From positions 1 to 59,240 of the forward strand of contig CACJIB010000006.1 of assembly GCA_902593405.1 (NCBI GenBank): 59,240 nt of DNA, given 5' to 3'. Source of the DNA: an uncultured Pelagibacteraceae bacterium (GTDB taxonomy: Bacteria; Pseudomonadota; Alphaproteobacteria; Pelagibacterales; Pelagibacteraceae). A model generated the notes under the pieces. That model saw nothing but the letters and a program-made list of their open reading frames with translations. It made no database searches and was not told where the DNA came from. Shown one piece after another: positions 26,046-33,968 of the stretch (within the stretch, counting starts at the first letter, position 1; every line of letters starts with the position of its first letter). Both the position numbers and the translations under genes were made by a program.

Positions 26046-27008
26046 ATGAATACTTTACCTAGCATTTCCGAACACATAGATCAGAATGTAATCAATAAAG
26101 TAATTGAAGATAATTTTGCCGCACTGGCACCCTCTTTTTACACTCTAGCCAGCAATTGGTTTGTAAGAGCTTACGACCATTACAAAGATATAGATAAGTT
26201 CATCATCATTATATATTTGATAAATCAAGACCTTATATATTTCAGACAAAATGGGATAAAAATTGATTACAATACATTTTACAAGGATAATTCAATCGAA
26301 ATTAATAAAATTAACATTTCTGATATTTCAAAAGATCTAGGGGTACCCAAAGAGAGCATCAGGAGAAAAGTTTTAGAATTAGAAAAACTAGGAGTAATTA
26401 AAAGATCTGGTAAAAAAATATTTATTGTTAGAGATACACTTTACTCAGTTAGAGCAACTAATACGCTGACAGAGATTGCAACTATATTACATGAATTTAA
26501 TAAAATTTTAAAAAAAGAAAAACTAGCAATTGAAGTTTATTCAGTTGATGAAATAGTATCTGCGATGAAAGAAAATTTCTCTTATTGCTGGTACCAATTT
26601 AATAAATTCTGGTTTATTTATGTAAAGAGATGGAGAGAAGAGTTGAAAGATTTAGAAGTTTTTTCAATTGGCATGGTTATACTTATCAATGCAATTAAAA
26701 ATAAGGAATTTACTCCAAAAAAATCAAACATGAATACTTATCGAAAAGAAATTATGGGCTCAGATAAAAGAGGAGTTAATGCTATGTCTGTTGCTGATAT
26801 TACTGGTATACCAAGACCAACAGTTGTTAGAAAATTAAAATATTTAATTGAAAGAAAATTTCTTCATATTAATGAAAAGAAATTAATTTCATATAATGAA
26901 GAATATTCAAGAAGAAAAAAGACAGATAAATTATTAAAGGCAAATATGCTTAGCTTAAGCTATTTTATTTATAAAATTTTTAATCAAATAAGAATAATCA
27001 ATCCTTAA
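26046..27008 (+). CDS. transcriptional regulator with two winged-helix modules
   Basis: This 320-residue protein contains two similar modules, each an aromatic-rich helical segment followed by a winged HTH. Module 1 is about 28-135, with HTH NISDISKDLGVPKESIRRKV and EKLGVIKRSGKKIFI. Module 2 is about 178-285, with HTH SVADITGIPRPTVVRKL and IERKFLHINEKKLI. The helical parts also match loosely (SNWFVRAYDHYKDIDKF with NKFWFIYVKRWREELKD), so the gene looks like an internal duplication that makes a covalent pseudo-dimer. No ligand domain is recognised. A dyad over its own promoter suggests autoregulation. The 3' end overlaps the convergent transporter by 4 bp. Confidence 0.7.
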   Translation: MNTLPSISEHIDQNVINKVIEDNFAALAPSFYTLASNWFVRAYDHYKDIDKFIIIIYLINQDLIYFRQNGIKIDYNTFYKDNSIEINKINISDISKDLGVPKESIRRKVLELEKLGVIKRSGKKIFIVRDTLYSVRATNTLTEIATILHEFNKILKKEKLAIEVYSVDEIVSAMKENFSYCWYQFNKFWFIYVKRWREELKDLEVFSIGMVILINAIKNKEFTPKKSNMNTYRKEIMGSDKRGVNAMSVADITGIPRPTVVRKLKYLIERKFLHINEKKLISYNEEYSRRKKTDKLLKANMLSLSYFIYKIFNQIRIINP

Positions 27009-27856
27009 TTAGATTTTCTTAAAATATAAATAAAAATAAATCCAGTTATATACATGATTAGTGCATAAGCACCAGTTGGTAATGCATATAAAATATCCGT
27101 ACCAAATATTTGTGTAGAGACAAATAATGCTAATGTTCCATTTTGCAGTCCACATTCTAAAGCAATACACTTCATTTGTTTTACACCTGAAGCAAAAGCT
27201 TTTGCAACGTAATATGCAATGACCATCATTGAAATATTTAAGATTAAAGCAATTAAACCTGCTTGTTTTATAAAGCTTAGAATATTTTCTCTTTCTTCAT
27301 AAAACGCTGCTACGAAAAAAACAGCGAATAAAATTATGTTAAGTTTATTAAATATTTCAACTTTAGAAGATATGAAATTTTCAGCAAATTTTCTAATAAT
27401 CATTCCTAACATTACAGGTACTGTTACCACTAAAAACATTTTTAGTGCTATTCCAGTCATTGAAATATTTTGAGAAACTTCTGTTATCCCTAACATGTCT
27501 GCAGAAGTAAATATAATTAAAGGAACTGTAATTATGCTCAATAAACTAATAACAGCTGTTAAAGATATTGATAATGCAACATCACCATCAGCAAATTTGG
27601 TCATTACATTAGACGTTACTCCTCCTGGTGCAGCAGCTATGATCATCACCCCTATTGCTATTTCAGGTGGTGTTTTTAAAATTAAAATTAATATATATGC
27701 TACAATTGGAAGAATTATTAATTGAGAAATAAAACCAACAATAAAATCTTTTGGTGTTTTGAATACTCTTCCAAAATCTTCTAGTTTTAATCCTAGGCCC
27801 AAGCCTAACATTATTAAGGCCAAAATAATTGGCGCAATTTTAGTTACAATTTCCAA
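27005..27856 (-). CDS. bile acid:sodium symporter (BASS/SBF) family transporter
   Basis: This 283-residue protein has about nine hydrophobic helices and the family segments AAAPGGVTSNVMTKFADGDVA and ALECGLQNGTLALFV, which hold the Na+-binding sites in BASS proteins. Members import organic anions such as pantoate, pyruvate, keto acids or sulfated/sulfonated compounds. The start appears to be TTG at 27856: an in-frame stop lies six codons upstream and there is no early ATG, although the GGGGGAG ribosome site is only 3 bases away. Divergent from the Pta-like gene by 101 bp. Substrate unknown. Confidence 0.82.
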   Translation of the reverse strand: MEIVTKIAPIILALIMLGLGLGLKLEDFGRVFKTPKDFIVGFISQLIILPIVAYILILILKTPPEIAIGVMIIAAAPGGVTSNVMTKFADGDVALSISLTAVISLLSIITVPLIIFTSADMLGITEVSQNISMTGIALKMFLVVTVPVMLGMIIRKFAENFISSKVEIFNKLNIILFAVFFVAAFYEERENILSFIKQAGLIALILNISMMVIAYYVAKAFASGVKQMKCIALECGLQNGTLALFVSTQIFGTDILYALPTGAYALIMYITGFIFIYILRKSN

Positions 27857-27957
27857 AGTCTCCCCCGCTCAAGACTAATTATATAAACTTGTTAAATTTA
27901 TATAAAGAATTTTTTTTTATATACATGTTAAGTTTTTTCACTTATTTGTAGAAAAAA

Positions 27958-28869
27958 ATGCTTTCAAACAAAGAAATTGTCTGTCCAAATAACTTATTAG
28001 ATTTAGCTCATAAAAAAAAAGGAGTTAAAGTTGCAGTCGTAAATGCTGGCAAACCTTTACCTATGTTATCAGTGCAAGACGCGGTTAATGAAAATTTAAT
28101 TGAGCCCATATTTATTGGTCATGAAGTAGAAATTCAAAAATGTGCTGAAGATATTAAATGGGATATTTCAAAATACGAGCTTATCCATGAACCTGTAGAA
28201 AATGATACTGCTAAAATTGCAGCTAAATTAGCAAGTGAAGATAAAGTGCAAATAATAGTTAAAGGCCATATTCATACTGATGTTTTGATGAAAGAAGTGC
28301 TTAAACGTGAATATAATTTATTGGGAAAAACAAGACTAAGTCATATTTGGCATATGAGTATTGGTAAAGATGATAAGCCATTAATTATTACTGATGGAGC
28401 ATTAAATGTATTACCCAATGTAAAAACTAAAATGCATATTCTTAAAAATGTTGTTAATTTTTCAAATAGAATAGGAATAGAAAGACCAAAAGTATCCGTA
28501 TTATCTGCAACTGAAGAGGTTTTAGAAAGTGTCCCAAGTTCTATTGAGGCTGCAGAAATAACAAAATTAGCCAAAGAAGAAAATTTAAGTGCTGACGTCT
28601 TTGGCCCTTTAGCATTTGATAATAGTATTTCAAAAAAATCGGCTGCAATTAAAGGAATTAAAAATTTGGTTGCTGGAGAAGCAGACGTGTTGTTAGTTCC
28701 AAGTGTTGAAACTGGAAATGCTTTAGTAAAAATGCTGATATATTTTAGTGGAGCATGTGCCGCAGGAGTTGTCGTAGGTGGAAAAGTACCAGTTGTGATC
28801 ACAAGTAGATCTGATGAAGCTCAAGCACGATTAGCTTCAATTGCTGCTGCAGTAGTAGCTTTAGACTAA
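27958..28869 (+). CDS. phosphate acetyl/butyryltransferase family protein
   Basis: This 303-residue PTA_PTB fold enzyme has VKGHIHTDVLMKEVL, TDGALNVLPNV, and DVLLVPSVETGNALVKMLIYFSGA, typical of short phosphotransacetylases and phosphotransbutyrylases. It would exchange acyl-phosphate and acyl-CoA. No acetate or butyrate kinase lies nearby. In sulfonate degraders a Pta takes acetyl phosphate made by sulfoacetaldehyde acetyltransferase, and the next gene is HpsN-like, so such a role is possible though unproven. A hairpin lies between this gene and the next. Confidence 0.78.
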   Translation: MLSNKEIVCPNNLLDLAHKKKGVKVAVVNAGKPLPMLSVQDAVNENLIEPIFIGHEVEIQKCAEDIKWDISKYELIHEPVENDTAKIAAKLASEDKVQIIVKGHIHTDVLMKEVLKREYNLLGKTRLSHIWHMSIGKDDKPLIITDGALNVLPNVKTKMHILKNVVNFSNRIGIERPKVSVLSATEEVLESVPSSIEAAEITKLAKEENLSADVFGPLAFDNSISKKSAAIKGIKNLVAGEADVLLVPSVETGNALVKMLIYFSGACAAGVVVGGKVPVVITSRSDEAQARLASIAAAVVALD

Positions 28870-28878
28870 ATGATTCAT

Positions 28879-28898
28879 TGAATTTCAAAAGAAATTCA
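28879..28898 (+). repeat. perfect inverted repeat between the Pta-like and HpsN-like genes
   Basis: TGAATTTC and GAAATTCA flank an AAAA loop, giving an 8-bp stem. No T-run follows, so it is unlikely to be a full terminator. It may shape mRNA stability or separate expression of the two genes. The next gene has its own strong ribosome site (AAAGGAGAG). Confidence 0.4.
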
Positions 28899-28929
28899 TT
28901 TAAATAAACTGAAATTTTAAAGGAGAGAA

Positions 28930-30216
28930 ATGGCAATTACATATTTAAAAAAATCACCAAAAACATCATCAACTGACGACACAAAAACAAGAGAAATAGT
29001 AGAAAATATTCTAAAAGATATTGAGACTAGTAAAGAAGAAGGTTGTAAAGAGCTTTCGAAAAAGTTTGATAAATATGAAGGTGATGTAATTGTTTCAAAA
29101 GAAAAAATTGAAGAAATAAAAAAAAATTTAGATCAAAAAACTAAAGATGATATTCAATTCTCTCACGAAAGAGTTAGAAAATTTGCTGAAGCACAATTAA
29201 AAAATTATGGCCAAGACTTTGAAGTTGAACTATCTGATGGTTTATTTGCCGGACAAAAACTTATTCCAGTAAATACAGCTGGTTGTTATGTTCCAGCTGG
29301 AAGATATGCTCATATAGCTTCAGCTGTAATGAGTGTGACAACAGCAAAAGTTGCTGGGGTTAAAAATATTTTAGTTTGTAGTTCACCTAAACCTGGAGTT
29401 GGAGTACATCCATCAATCGTTTATACAGCTGACTTATGTGGAGCTGATGTAATAATGAATTTGGGTGGTGTGCAAGCTATTGCAGCAATGACAAATGGTT
29501 TATTTGGAAATGCCCCTGCGGATATTTTAGTAGGACCTGGAAACCAATTTGTTGCAGAAGCAAAAAGAATTTTATTTGGAAAAGTTGGTATAGATTTATT
29601 TGCTGGTCCAACTGAAATTGCAGTAATTGCAGATGAGACAGCTGATCCTGAAATGGTTGCATATGATTTAGTTGGACAAGCAGAACACGGTTATAATTCT
29701 CCAGCTTGGTTGTTTACTAAAAGTAAAAAAGTTGCAGACTACGTTATGCAAAGAGTTCCAGAATTAATTGCAGATTTGCCAGATCTTCCAAGAGAAAATT
29801 CAGGTGCTGCATGGAGAGATTATGGTGAAGTAATTCTTTGTGACACTGATGAAGAGATTGCTAAAGTTAGTGATGAATACGCTCCAGAACATTTAGAAGT
29901 CCAGACCAAAAATTTACAATGGTACCACGACAGATTAAAAAATTATGGATCTTTGTTCATTGGTGAAGAAACAACAGTTGCTTATGGAGATAAATGCTCA
30001 GGTACAAATCATATTTTACCAACAAAAGGTGCTGGTAGATACACTGGTGGTTTGTTTGTTGGAAAATTTATTAAAACATTAAGTTTCCAGAGAATGAGTA
30101 AAGCAGCTACAAAAGAAGTCGGTGCTGCTTGTGCAAGAATTTCTAGATACGAAGGAATGGAAGCACATGCTAGAACAGGTGACGTGAGATTAAGAAAATA
30201 TGGATTTTCTAATTAG
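28930..30216 (+). CDS. HisD-family dehydrogenase, HpsN (sulfopropanediol 3-dehydrogenase)-like
   Basis: This 428-residue NAD-dependent enzyme belongs to the histidinol dehydrogenase family. Zinc-site residues Q250, H253, D354 and H413 and the catalytic E320-H321 pair are present. The segment GCYVPAGRYAHIASAVMS (118-135) and VGVHPSIVYTADLCGAD differ from true HisD and match the HpsN group as I recall it. HpsN oxidises 2,3-dihydroxypropane-1-sulfonate (DHPS) to sulfolactate. No other histidine biosynthesis gene is adjacent, which also argues against HisD. The name rests on motif memory and context. Confidence 0.72.
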   Translation: MAITYLKKSPKTSSTDDTKTREIVENILKDIETSKEEGCKELSKKFDKYEGDVIVSKEKIEEIKKNLDQKTKDDIQFSHERVRKFAEAQLKNYGQDFEVELSDGLFAGQKLIPVNTAGCYVPAGRYAHIASAVMSVTTAKVAGVKNILVCSSPKPGVGVHPSIVYTADLCGADVIMNLGGVQAIAAMTNGLFGNAPADILVGPGNQFVAEAKRILFGKVGIDLFAGPTEIAVIADETADPEMVAYDLVGQAEHGYNSPAWLFTKSKKVADYVMQRVPELIADLPDLPRENSGAAWRDYGEVILCDTDEEIAKVSDEYAPEHLEVQTKNLQWYHDRLKNYGSLFIGEETTVAYGDKCSGTNHILPTKGAGRYTGGLFVGKFIKTLSFQRMSKAATKEVGAACARISRYEGMEAHARTGDVRLRKYGFSN

Positions 30217-30219
30217 AAA

Positions 30220-31479
30220 TTAATTAGTTAATTTTAAATCTAAATACAAAGCTGCGGACCAAGAAAAATTATTTGCACCCATTGGTTTACCGCTCTTACA
30301 ACTGTAATATTCATGAAATCCTTTTTTTTCTACCAATCTAATAGTGCTTTGTTTAATTTTTTCTGAGTATTTCTCGTCCTTATTAATTAGGCCCTTGCAT
30401 ATGAACCAATTACAATTAACCCACACAGGACCTCTCCAATATCGTTTCTCCTCAAAGCTTCTGTGATTAGGTTTTATTGAAGAAAAGAAGTATTTTTCTT
30501 TTAAGTTGTGTTTTTTTAAATTTTTAATCAAAACATTATTTATTTTATGATTATTAATATCAGCAAACAATACTAAGTAATTTGTTATTGATGGGACTGA
30601 TATTTTTTTTTTATTTCTTAAATCATATGAAAAAAAAGCACCTTTTTTTTTATCAAAAAATCTTAAAATATTTCTCTCAGTTAGTTTTGCATAATTAGTT
30701 ATTTTTGAACTATCTAGATTAAATTCTTTTAAAAGTATGATTAAATCTTTATTTGCTTTAAGAAATAAAGAATTAAATCCAATATCAACGACATTGAATA
30801 ATGCAGTATTGAAAATTTTTTTTGGATTGTATTTTTTTTTTCTTAAATCGTTTTTAATCGTTACATATCTATCATAGTCAATATTTAAAGGTCTATGTTC
30901 TGGATTAATGACTTTATTATCTGCTCTTTTGTATTGTATATTTTTTTCAATTTTAACTTTACTCATTGGTCCATCCCAAAGCGAAGAGTTATCATAACCA
31001 CTTTCCCAAGGATGAAGTATTGAAACTAAACCGGTTTTTTTGGGATCTCTATTTTTAATAAACCACTCATGAGATTTTTTAATTTTAATTATAAATTTTT
31101 TAATTTCTTTTTTTTGTTTTTGAGAAATTTTATTTTTATCTATTATTTGTTTTAAAATACTTGCAAGTACTGGTGGCTGAGTTATCCCAGACGAGCGAAC
31201 TTTGTTTCCACAATTCCAAGCCGTATGGTTAGGATAATAATTTGTGTTTGTATTATGAAACAATATATGTGGAACCATTCCATCTTTCCATTGCCCATCT
31301 AAAAGTGTCTTAATTTCTTTTAATGCAAAATTTAAATTAAAATAAGAATATCCTAATGCAATAAATGCTGAATCCCAGTTCCATTGAGCAGGATAAAGTT
31401 TGTTATTTGTCGGTAAGGTATATCCTCTTTTTCTATTTCCAATTAAAATTTTTTTAGCATTTTTAATAAATTTGTTCAT
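30220..31479 (-). CDS. GH63-like (alpha/alpha)6-barrel glycoside hydrolase
   Basis: This 419-residue cytoplasmic protein (no signal peptide) has WNWDSAFIALGY (33-44), GQWKDGMVPHILF, ESGYDNSSLWD (159-169) with D163 as the likely acid, and E390 in FHEYYSCKSGKP as the likely base. These match trehalase-clan enzymes, nearest to GH63 glucosylglycerate/mannosylglycerate hydrolases. It is the last gene of a sugar-type ABC operon, overlapping the permease by one base, so it probably cleaves the imported glycoside inside the cell. Ligand candidates are glucosylglycerol, glucosylglycerate, mannosylglycerate or an alpha-disaccharide. Confidence 0.72.
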   Translation of the reverse strand: MNKFIKNAKKILIGNRKRGYTLPTNNKLYPAQWNWDSAFIALGYSYFNLNFALKEIKTLLDGQWKDGMVPHILFHNTNTNYYPNHTAWNCGNKVRSSGITQPPVLASILKQIIDKNKISQKQKKEIKKFIIKIKKSHEWFIKNRDPKKTGLVSILHPWESGYDNSSLWDGPMSKVKIEKNIQYKRADNKVINPEHRPLNIDYDRYVTIKNDLRKKKYNPKKIFNTALFNVVDIGFNSLFLKANKDLIILLKEFNLDSSKITNYAKLTERNILRFFDKKKGAFFSYDLRNKKKISVPSITNYLVLFADINNHKINNVLIKNLKKHNLKEKYFFSSIKPNHRSFEEKRYWRGPVWVNCNWFICKGLINKDEKYSEKIKQSTIRLVEKKGFHEYYSCKSGKPMGANNFSWSAALYLDLKLTN

Positions 31480-32672
31480 TATCCTTTAACGCTTCCTGCT
31501 GTCAAACCGCTAACTAGATATTTTTCAAAATAAACAAATATAAATAATACTGGCAATGTAACAACAACTGACCCTGCCATTAAATATTGTCTTGGCGTTT
31601 CAGCATCTCCACTTAAGTATTGAATAGCTCTTGATAATGTAAATGAATTTGGATTATCCAAAAACATTAAAGAAAATAAAAATTCATTCCAAGCAATCAT
31701 AAAAACATACAAAGCAACTGAGGAAATCGCAGGAATGCTTAAAGGGATTATAATTTTTGTTATAATTCCAAACCAACTTAATTTATCTAATATTGCTGCT
31801 TCCTCTAATTCTTTTGGTATGCTTTTGAAGTATCCTTGTAACATATAGATAGCTACTGGGAGTGTTGTTGCTGTATACACAATTAATAAACCCTCTATTG
31901 AATTACGTAAACCTAATTGACTAAATATTGTATACAGAGGAATAACAAGAACTATTGCAGGGAACATGTATATTATAAGTATAGATGTTGACAAAAATGT
32001 TTTTCCAAAGAAATTTAATCTTGCAACTGCATAAGCAGCAGGTATTGCAAAAAGAAGAGTGATAATAACAGTACCAACAGAAACAATAGTACTGGTGACA
32101 ATATATTTTCCAAATTTATAAGATTTAAAAATTACAAAATAAGATTTAAATAAATCTCTTATATCTTGGCCAAAATTTATACTAAAATCTAAAGGATTCA
32201 CTAACAATGCTATTTGTGTTTTAAAACTTGTTACTAACATCATGTAAAATGGAAAAAGTATTACAAATGAAAAAAATAAAATTCCAAATAAAGTTAAGAA
32301 GTCAAATAAAATTACTTGTGTAGAGTGCTCTTCTTTTAAACCTATAAAAGTATATTTGTTAATTTTATTGGTGAAAAAATATAATATTAAAAATACGCCC
32401 ACATTATACCAAATTGGTAATTTTTGTATTAAGTAACCATCACAAAAAACAAATATGGAAGAAAAAATTATTGATTTATAAATTGATTTAATTCTATCAC
32501 CTATTCCCAAGTGACCTAATGATATTAAAAAACCAAATATAAAAATTATTTCTATATTAAAACTATTAATACTTAAACCTTGTAATGTTGCTAATATCTT
32601 CCAAATCGAAATTAAAAAAATTAAGAAAAAAGTAGAGATTAATGAAAATAATATTATATTTTTAGTTCTCAT
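31479..32672 (-). CDS. sugar-type ABC permease, MalG-like, with N-terminal extension
   Basis: This 397-residue permease has a normal MalG-like core from about residue 125, with PFYMMLVTSFKT, the EAA loop EELEEAAILDKLSWFGIITKIIIPL, and a C-terminal SGLTAGSVKG that is the family ending. The first 120 residues add about four hydrophobic helices not found in typical 280-residue members. It overlaps the MalF-like gene by 11 bp and would form the second half of the translocation pore. Confidence 0.83.
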   Translation of the reverse strand: MRTKNIILFSLISTFFLIFLISIWKILATLQGLSINSFNIEIIFIFGFLISLGHLGIGDRIKSIYKSIIFSSIFVFCDGYLIQKLPIWYNVGVFLILYFFTNKINKYTFIGLKEEHSTQVILFDFLTLFGILFFSFVILFPFYMMLVTSFKTQIALLVNPLDFSINFGQDIRDLFKSYFVIFKSYKFGKYIVTSTIVSVGTVIITLLFAIPAAYAVARLNFFGKTFLSTSILIIYMFPAIVLVIPLYTIFSQLGLRNSIEGLLIVYTATTLPVAIYMLQGYFKSIPKELEEAAILDKLSWFGIITKIIIPLSIPAISSVALYVFMIAWNEFLFSLMFLDNPNSFTLSRAIQYLSGDAETPRQYLMAGSVVVTLPVLFIFVYFEKYLVSGLTAGSVKG

Positions 32673-33921
32673 CTACTCTCTTTCCTAAAAGTTTAAAATA
32701 AAAAAACATAAACATTAAAAGCAATACAACAATTACTATTGAAACAGCTGAGCCCATTCCAATGTCTGATATTGCAAAACCTTGTTGATAAACATTTATT
32801 GGTAAAGTTCTTGTTCCGGATGCGCCTCCAGTTAACAAAAATACGTCCTCAAATTTATTAAAATTCCATATAAATCTAATCATGAATAAAATTGAAATTA
32901 CTGCAGTAATTTGAGGTAGTGTAATATTAAAAAATTTTTGAAATGGACTAGCCCCATCAACATCAGCTGCCTCATATAATTCTTTTGGAATAGCTTGAAG
33001 TCTCGCAAGAATAAATAAAAAGGCTAAAGGAAAATACCTCCAAATTTCAAACATTATGACTGTTGTAAGCGCTAACCTTAATTTAAAATCAAAACCCAAA
33101 ATACTGATTTCAATATATTTTTGTCCAAGTAGGTTTATTGGAGTTTCAATAATTTGATAATTTAATAGTAAACTATTTAACGTACCGCTATTAGGGTCTA
33201 GTAAAAGTTCCCAAGTATAAGCTAAAGCAACAACTGGAGCAACATAAGGGAAAAGCAGAACACTTCTCATGAATGTTCTTCCATAAAATTTTTGATTCAC
33301 CATTTGAGCAGTTAAAATACCAAATACTATTGAGCCAACAGTCCCAAAAAATGTGTAATAAAAGGTTGTAAGTAATAAGTCTACAAATTCATTTTCAAAT
33401 AAAACTTTTTTAAAGTTTTTGAGAGTAAAGCGGGTATTAAGCAATATGTTGTCAGATTTTCCCTCTAATTTAGGTTTAATTGATTTAAGATTTTTTTTGT
33501 CTATTTTTGATCCATCATTTGTTGCAAATATTGCTTGGAAATTTTCCTTATATTTAGCCGGCCAATTTCCAAATTCACATTTTAGGTTATGCTTTTTATA
33601 AGAACATCTTGGATCTAAGTTTTCTATTTCAAAATTTTTTGGAAATTTATCTTGAAATGAAACATCTCTTATCTCTTGAATTAATGAACTATTTCTTAAC
33701 TTATATAATATTTTAATTTTAGAAGGCTCATCAGAAATAGATTTTACAATTTTTTTTGCTCTTGGTTCTGGGATTCTAATATCTTTTAACTCAACTTCTT
33801 TAAAACTAATCCATATATTTGCAAAAATCGGAAATAAAATTATTGAAAAAACAAGAAGGACTGCAGGTAATGTTAGTATATACGCAGTTTTTTTTTCTGT
33901 ATTTGCTAAAATGTCATTCAT
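32662..33921 (-). CDS. sugar-type ABC permease, MalF-like, with enlarged periplasmic loop
   Basis: This 419-residue permease has TM1 at about 12-33, then about 110 extra residues (about 45-155, with two Cys) before the remaining five helices and the EAA loop KELYEAADVDGASPFQKFFNI. Normal members have about 290-300 residues. The loop should be periplasmic and recalls the P2 loop of MalF that contacts maltose-binding protein. The start codon directly abuts the U-tract of the upstream hairpin. Confidence 0.83.
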   Translation of the reverse strand: MNDILANTEKKTAYILTLPAVLLVFSIILFPIFANIWISFKEVELKDIRIPEPRAKKIVKSISDEPSKIKILYKLRNSSLIQEIRDVSFQDKFPKNFEIENLDPRCSYKKHNLKCEFGNWPAKYKENFQAIFATNDGSKIDKKNLKSIKPKLEGKSDNILLNTRFTLKNFKKVLFENEFVDLLLTTFYYTFFGTVGSIVFGILTAQMVNQKFYGRTFMRSVLLFPYVAPVVALAYTWELLLDPNSGTLNSLLLNYQIIETPINLLGQKYIEISILGFDFKLRLALTTVIMFEIWRYFPLAFLFILARLQAIPKELYEAADVDGASPFQKFFNITLPQITAVISILFMIRFIWNFNKFEDVFLLTGGASGTRTLPINVYQQGFAISDIGMGSAVSIVIVVLLLMFMFFYFKLLGKRVDEN

Positions 33922-33956
33922 AAAAAAAGCGGATAATTTATATTATCCGCTTTTTT
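33922..33956 (-). terminator. bidirectional intrinsic terminator after the sugar-binding protein gene
   Basis: A perfect 9-bp stem GCGGATAAT (33929-33937) / ATTATCCGC (33942-33950) with a 4-nt loop is flanked by A7 and T6. On the minus strand the U-tract ends at the base before the ATG of the MalF-like permease. It should reduce read-through from the binding-protein gene to the permeases. Confidence 0.88.
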
Positions 33957-33968
33957 AAAAAATTTAAA

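Noticed and set aside
28930-30216. Ordinary histidinol dehydrogenase (HisD) for histidine synthesis
   Set aside because: The GCYVPAGRYAHIAS segment and lack of his genes fit the HpsN group better, although a genome-wide search would settle it.
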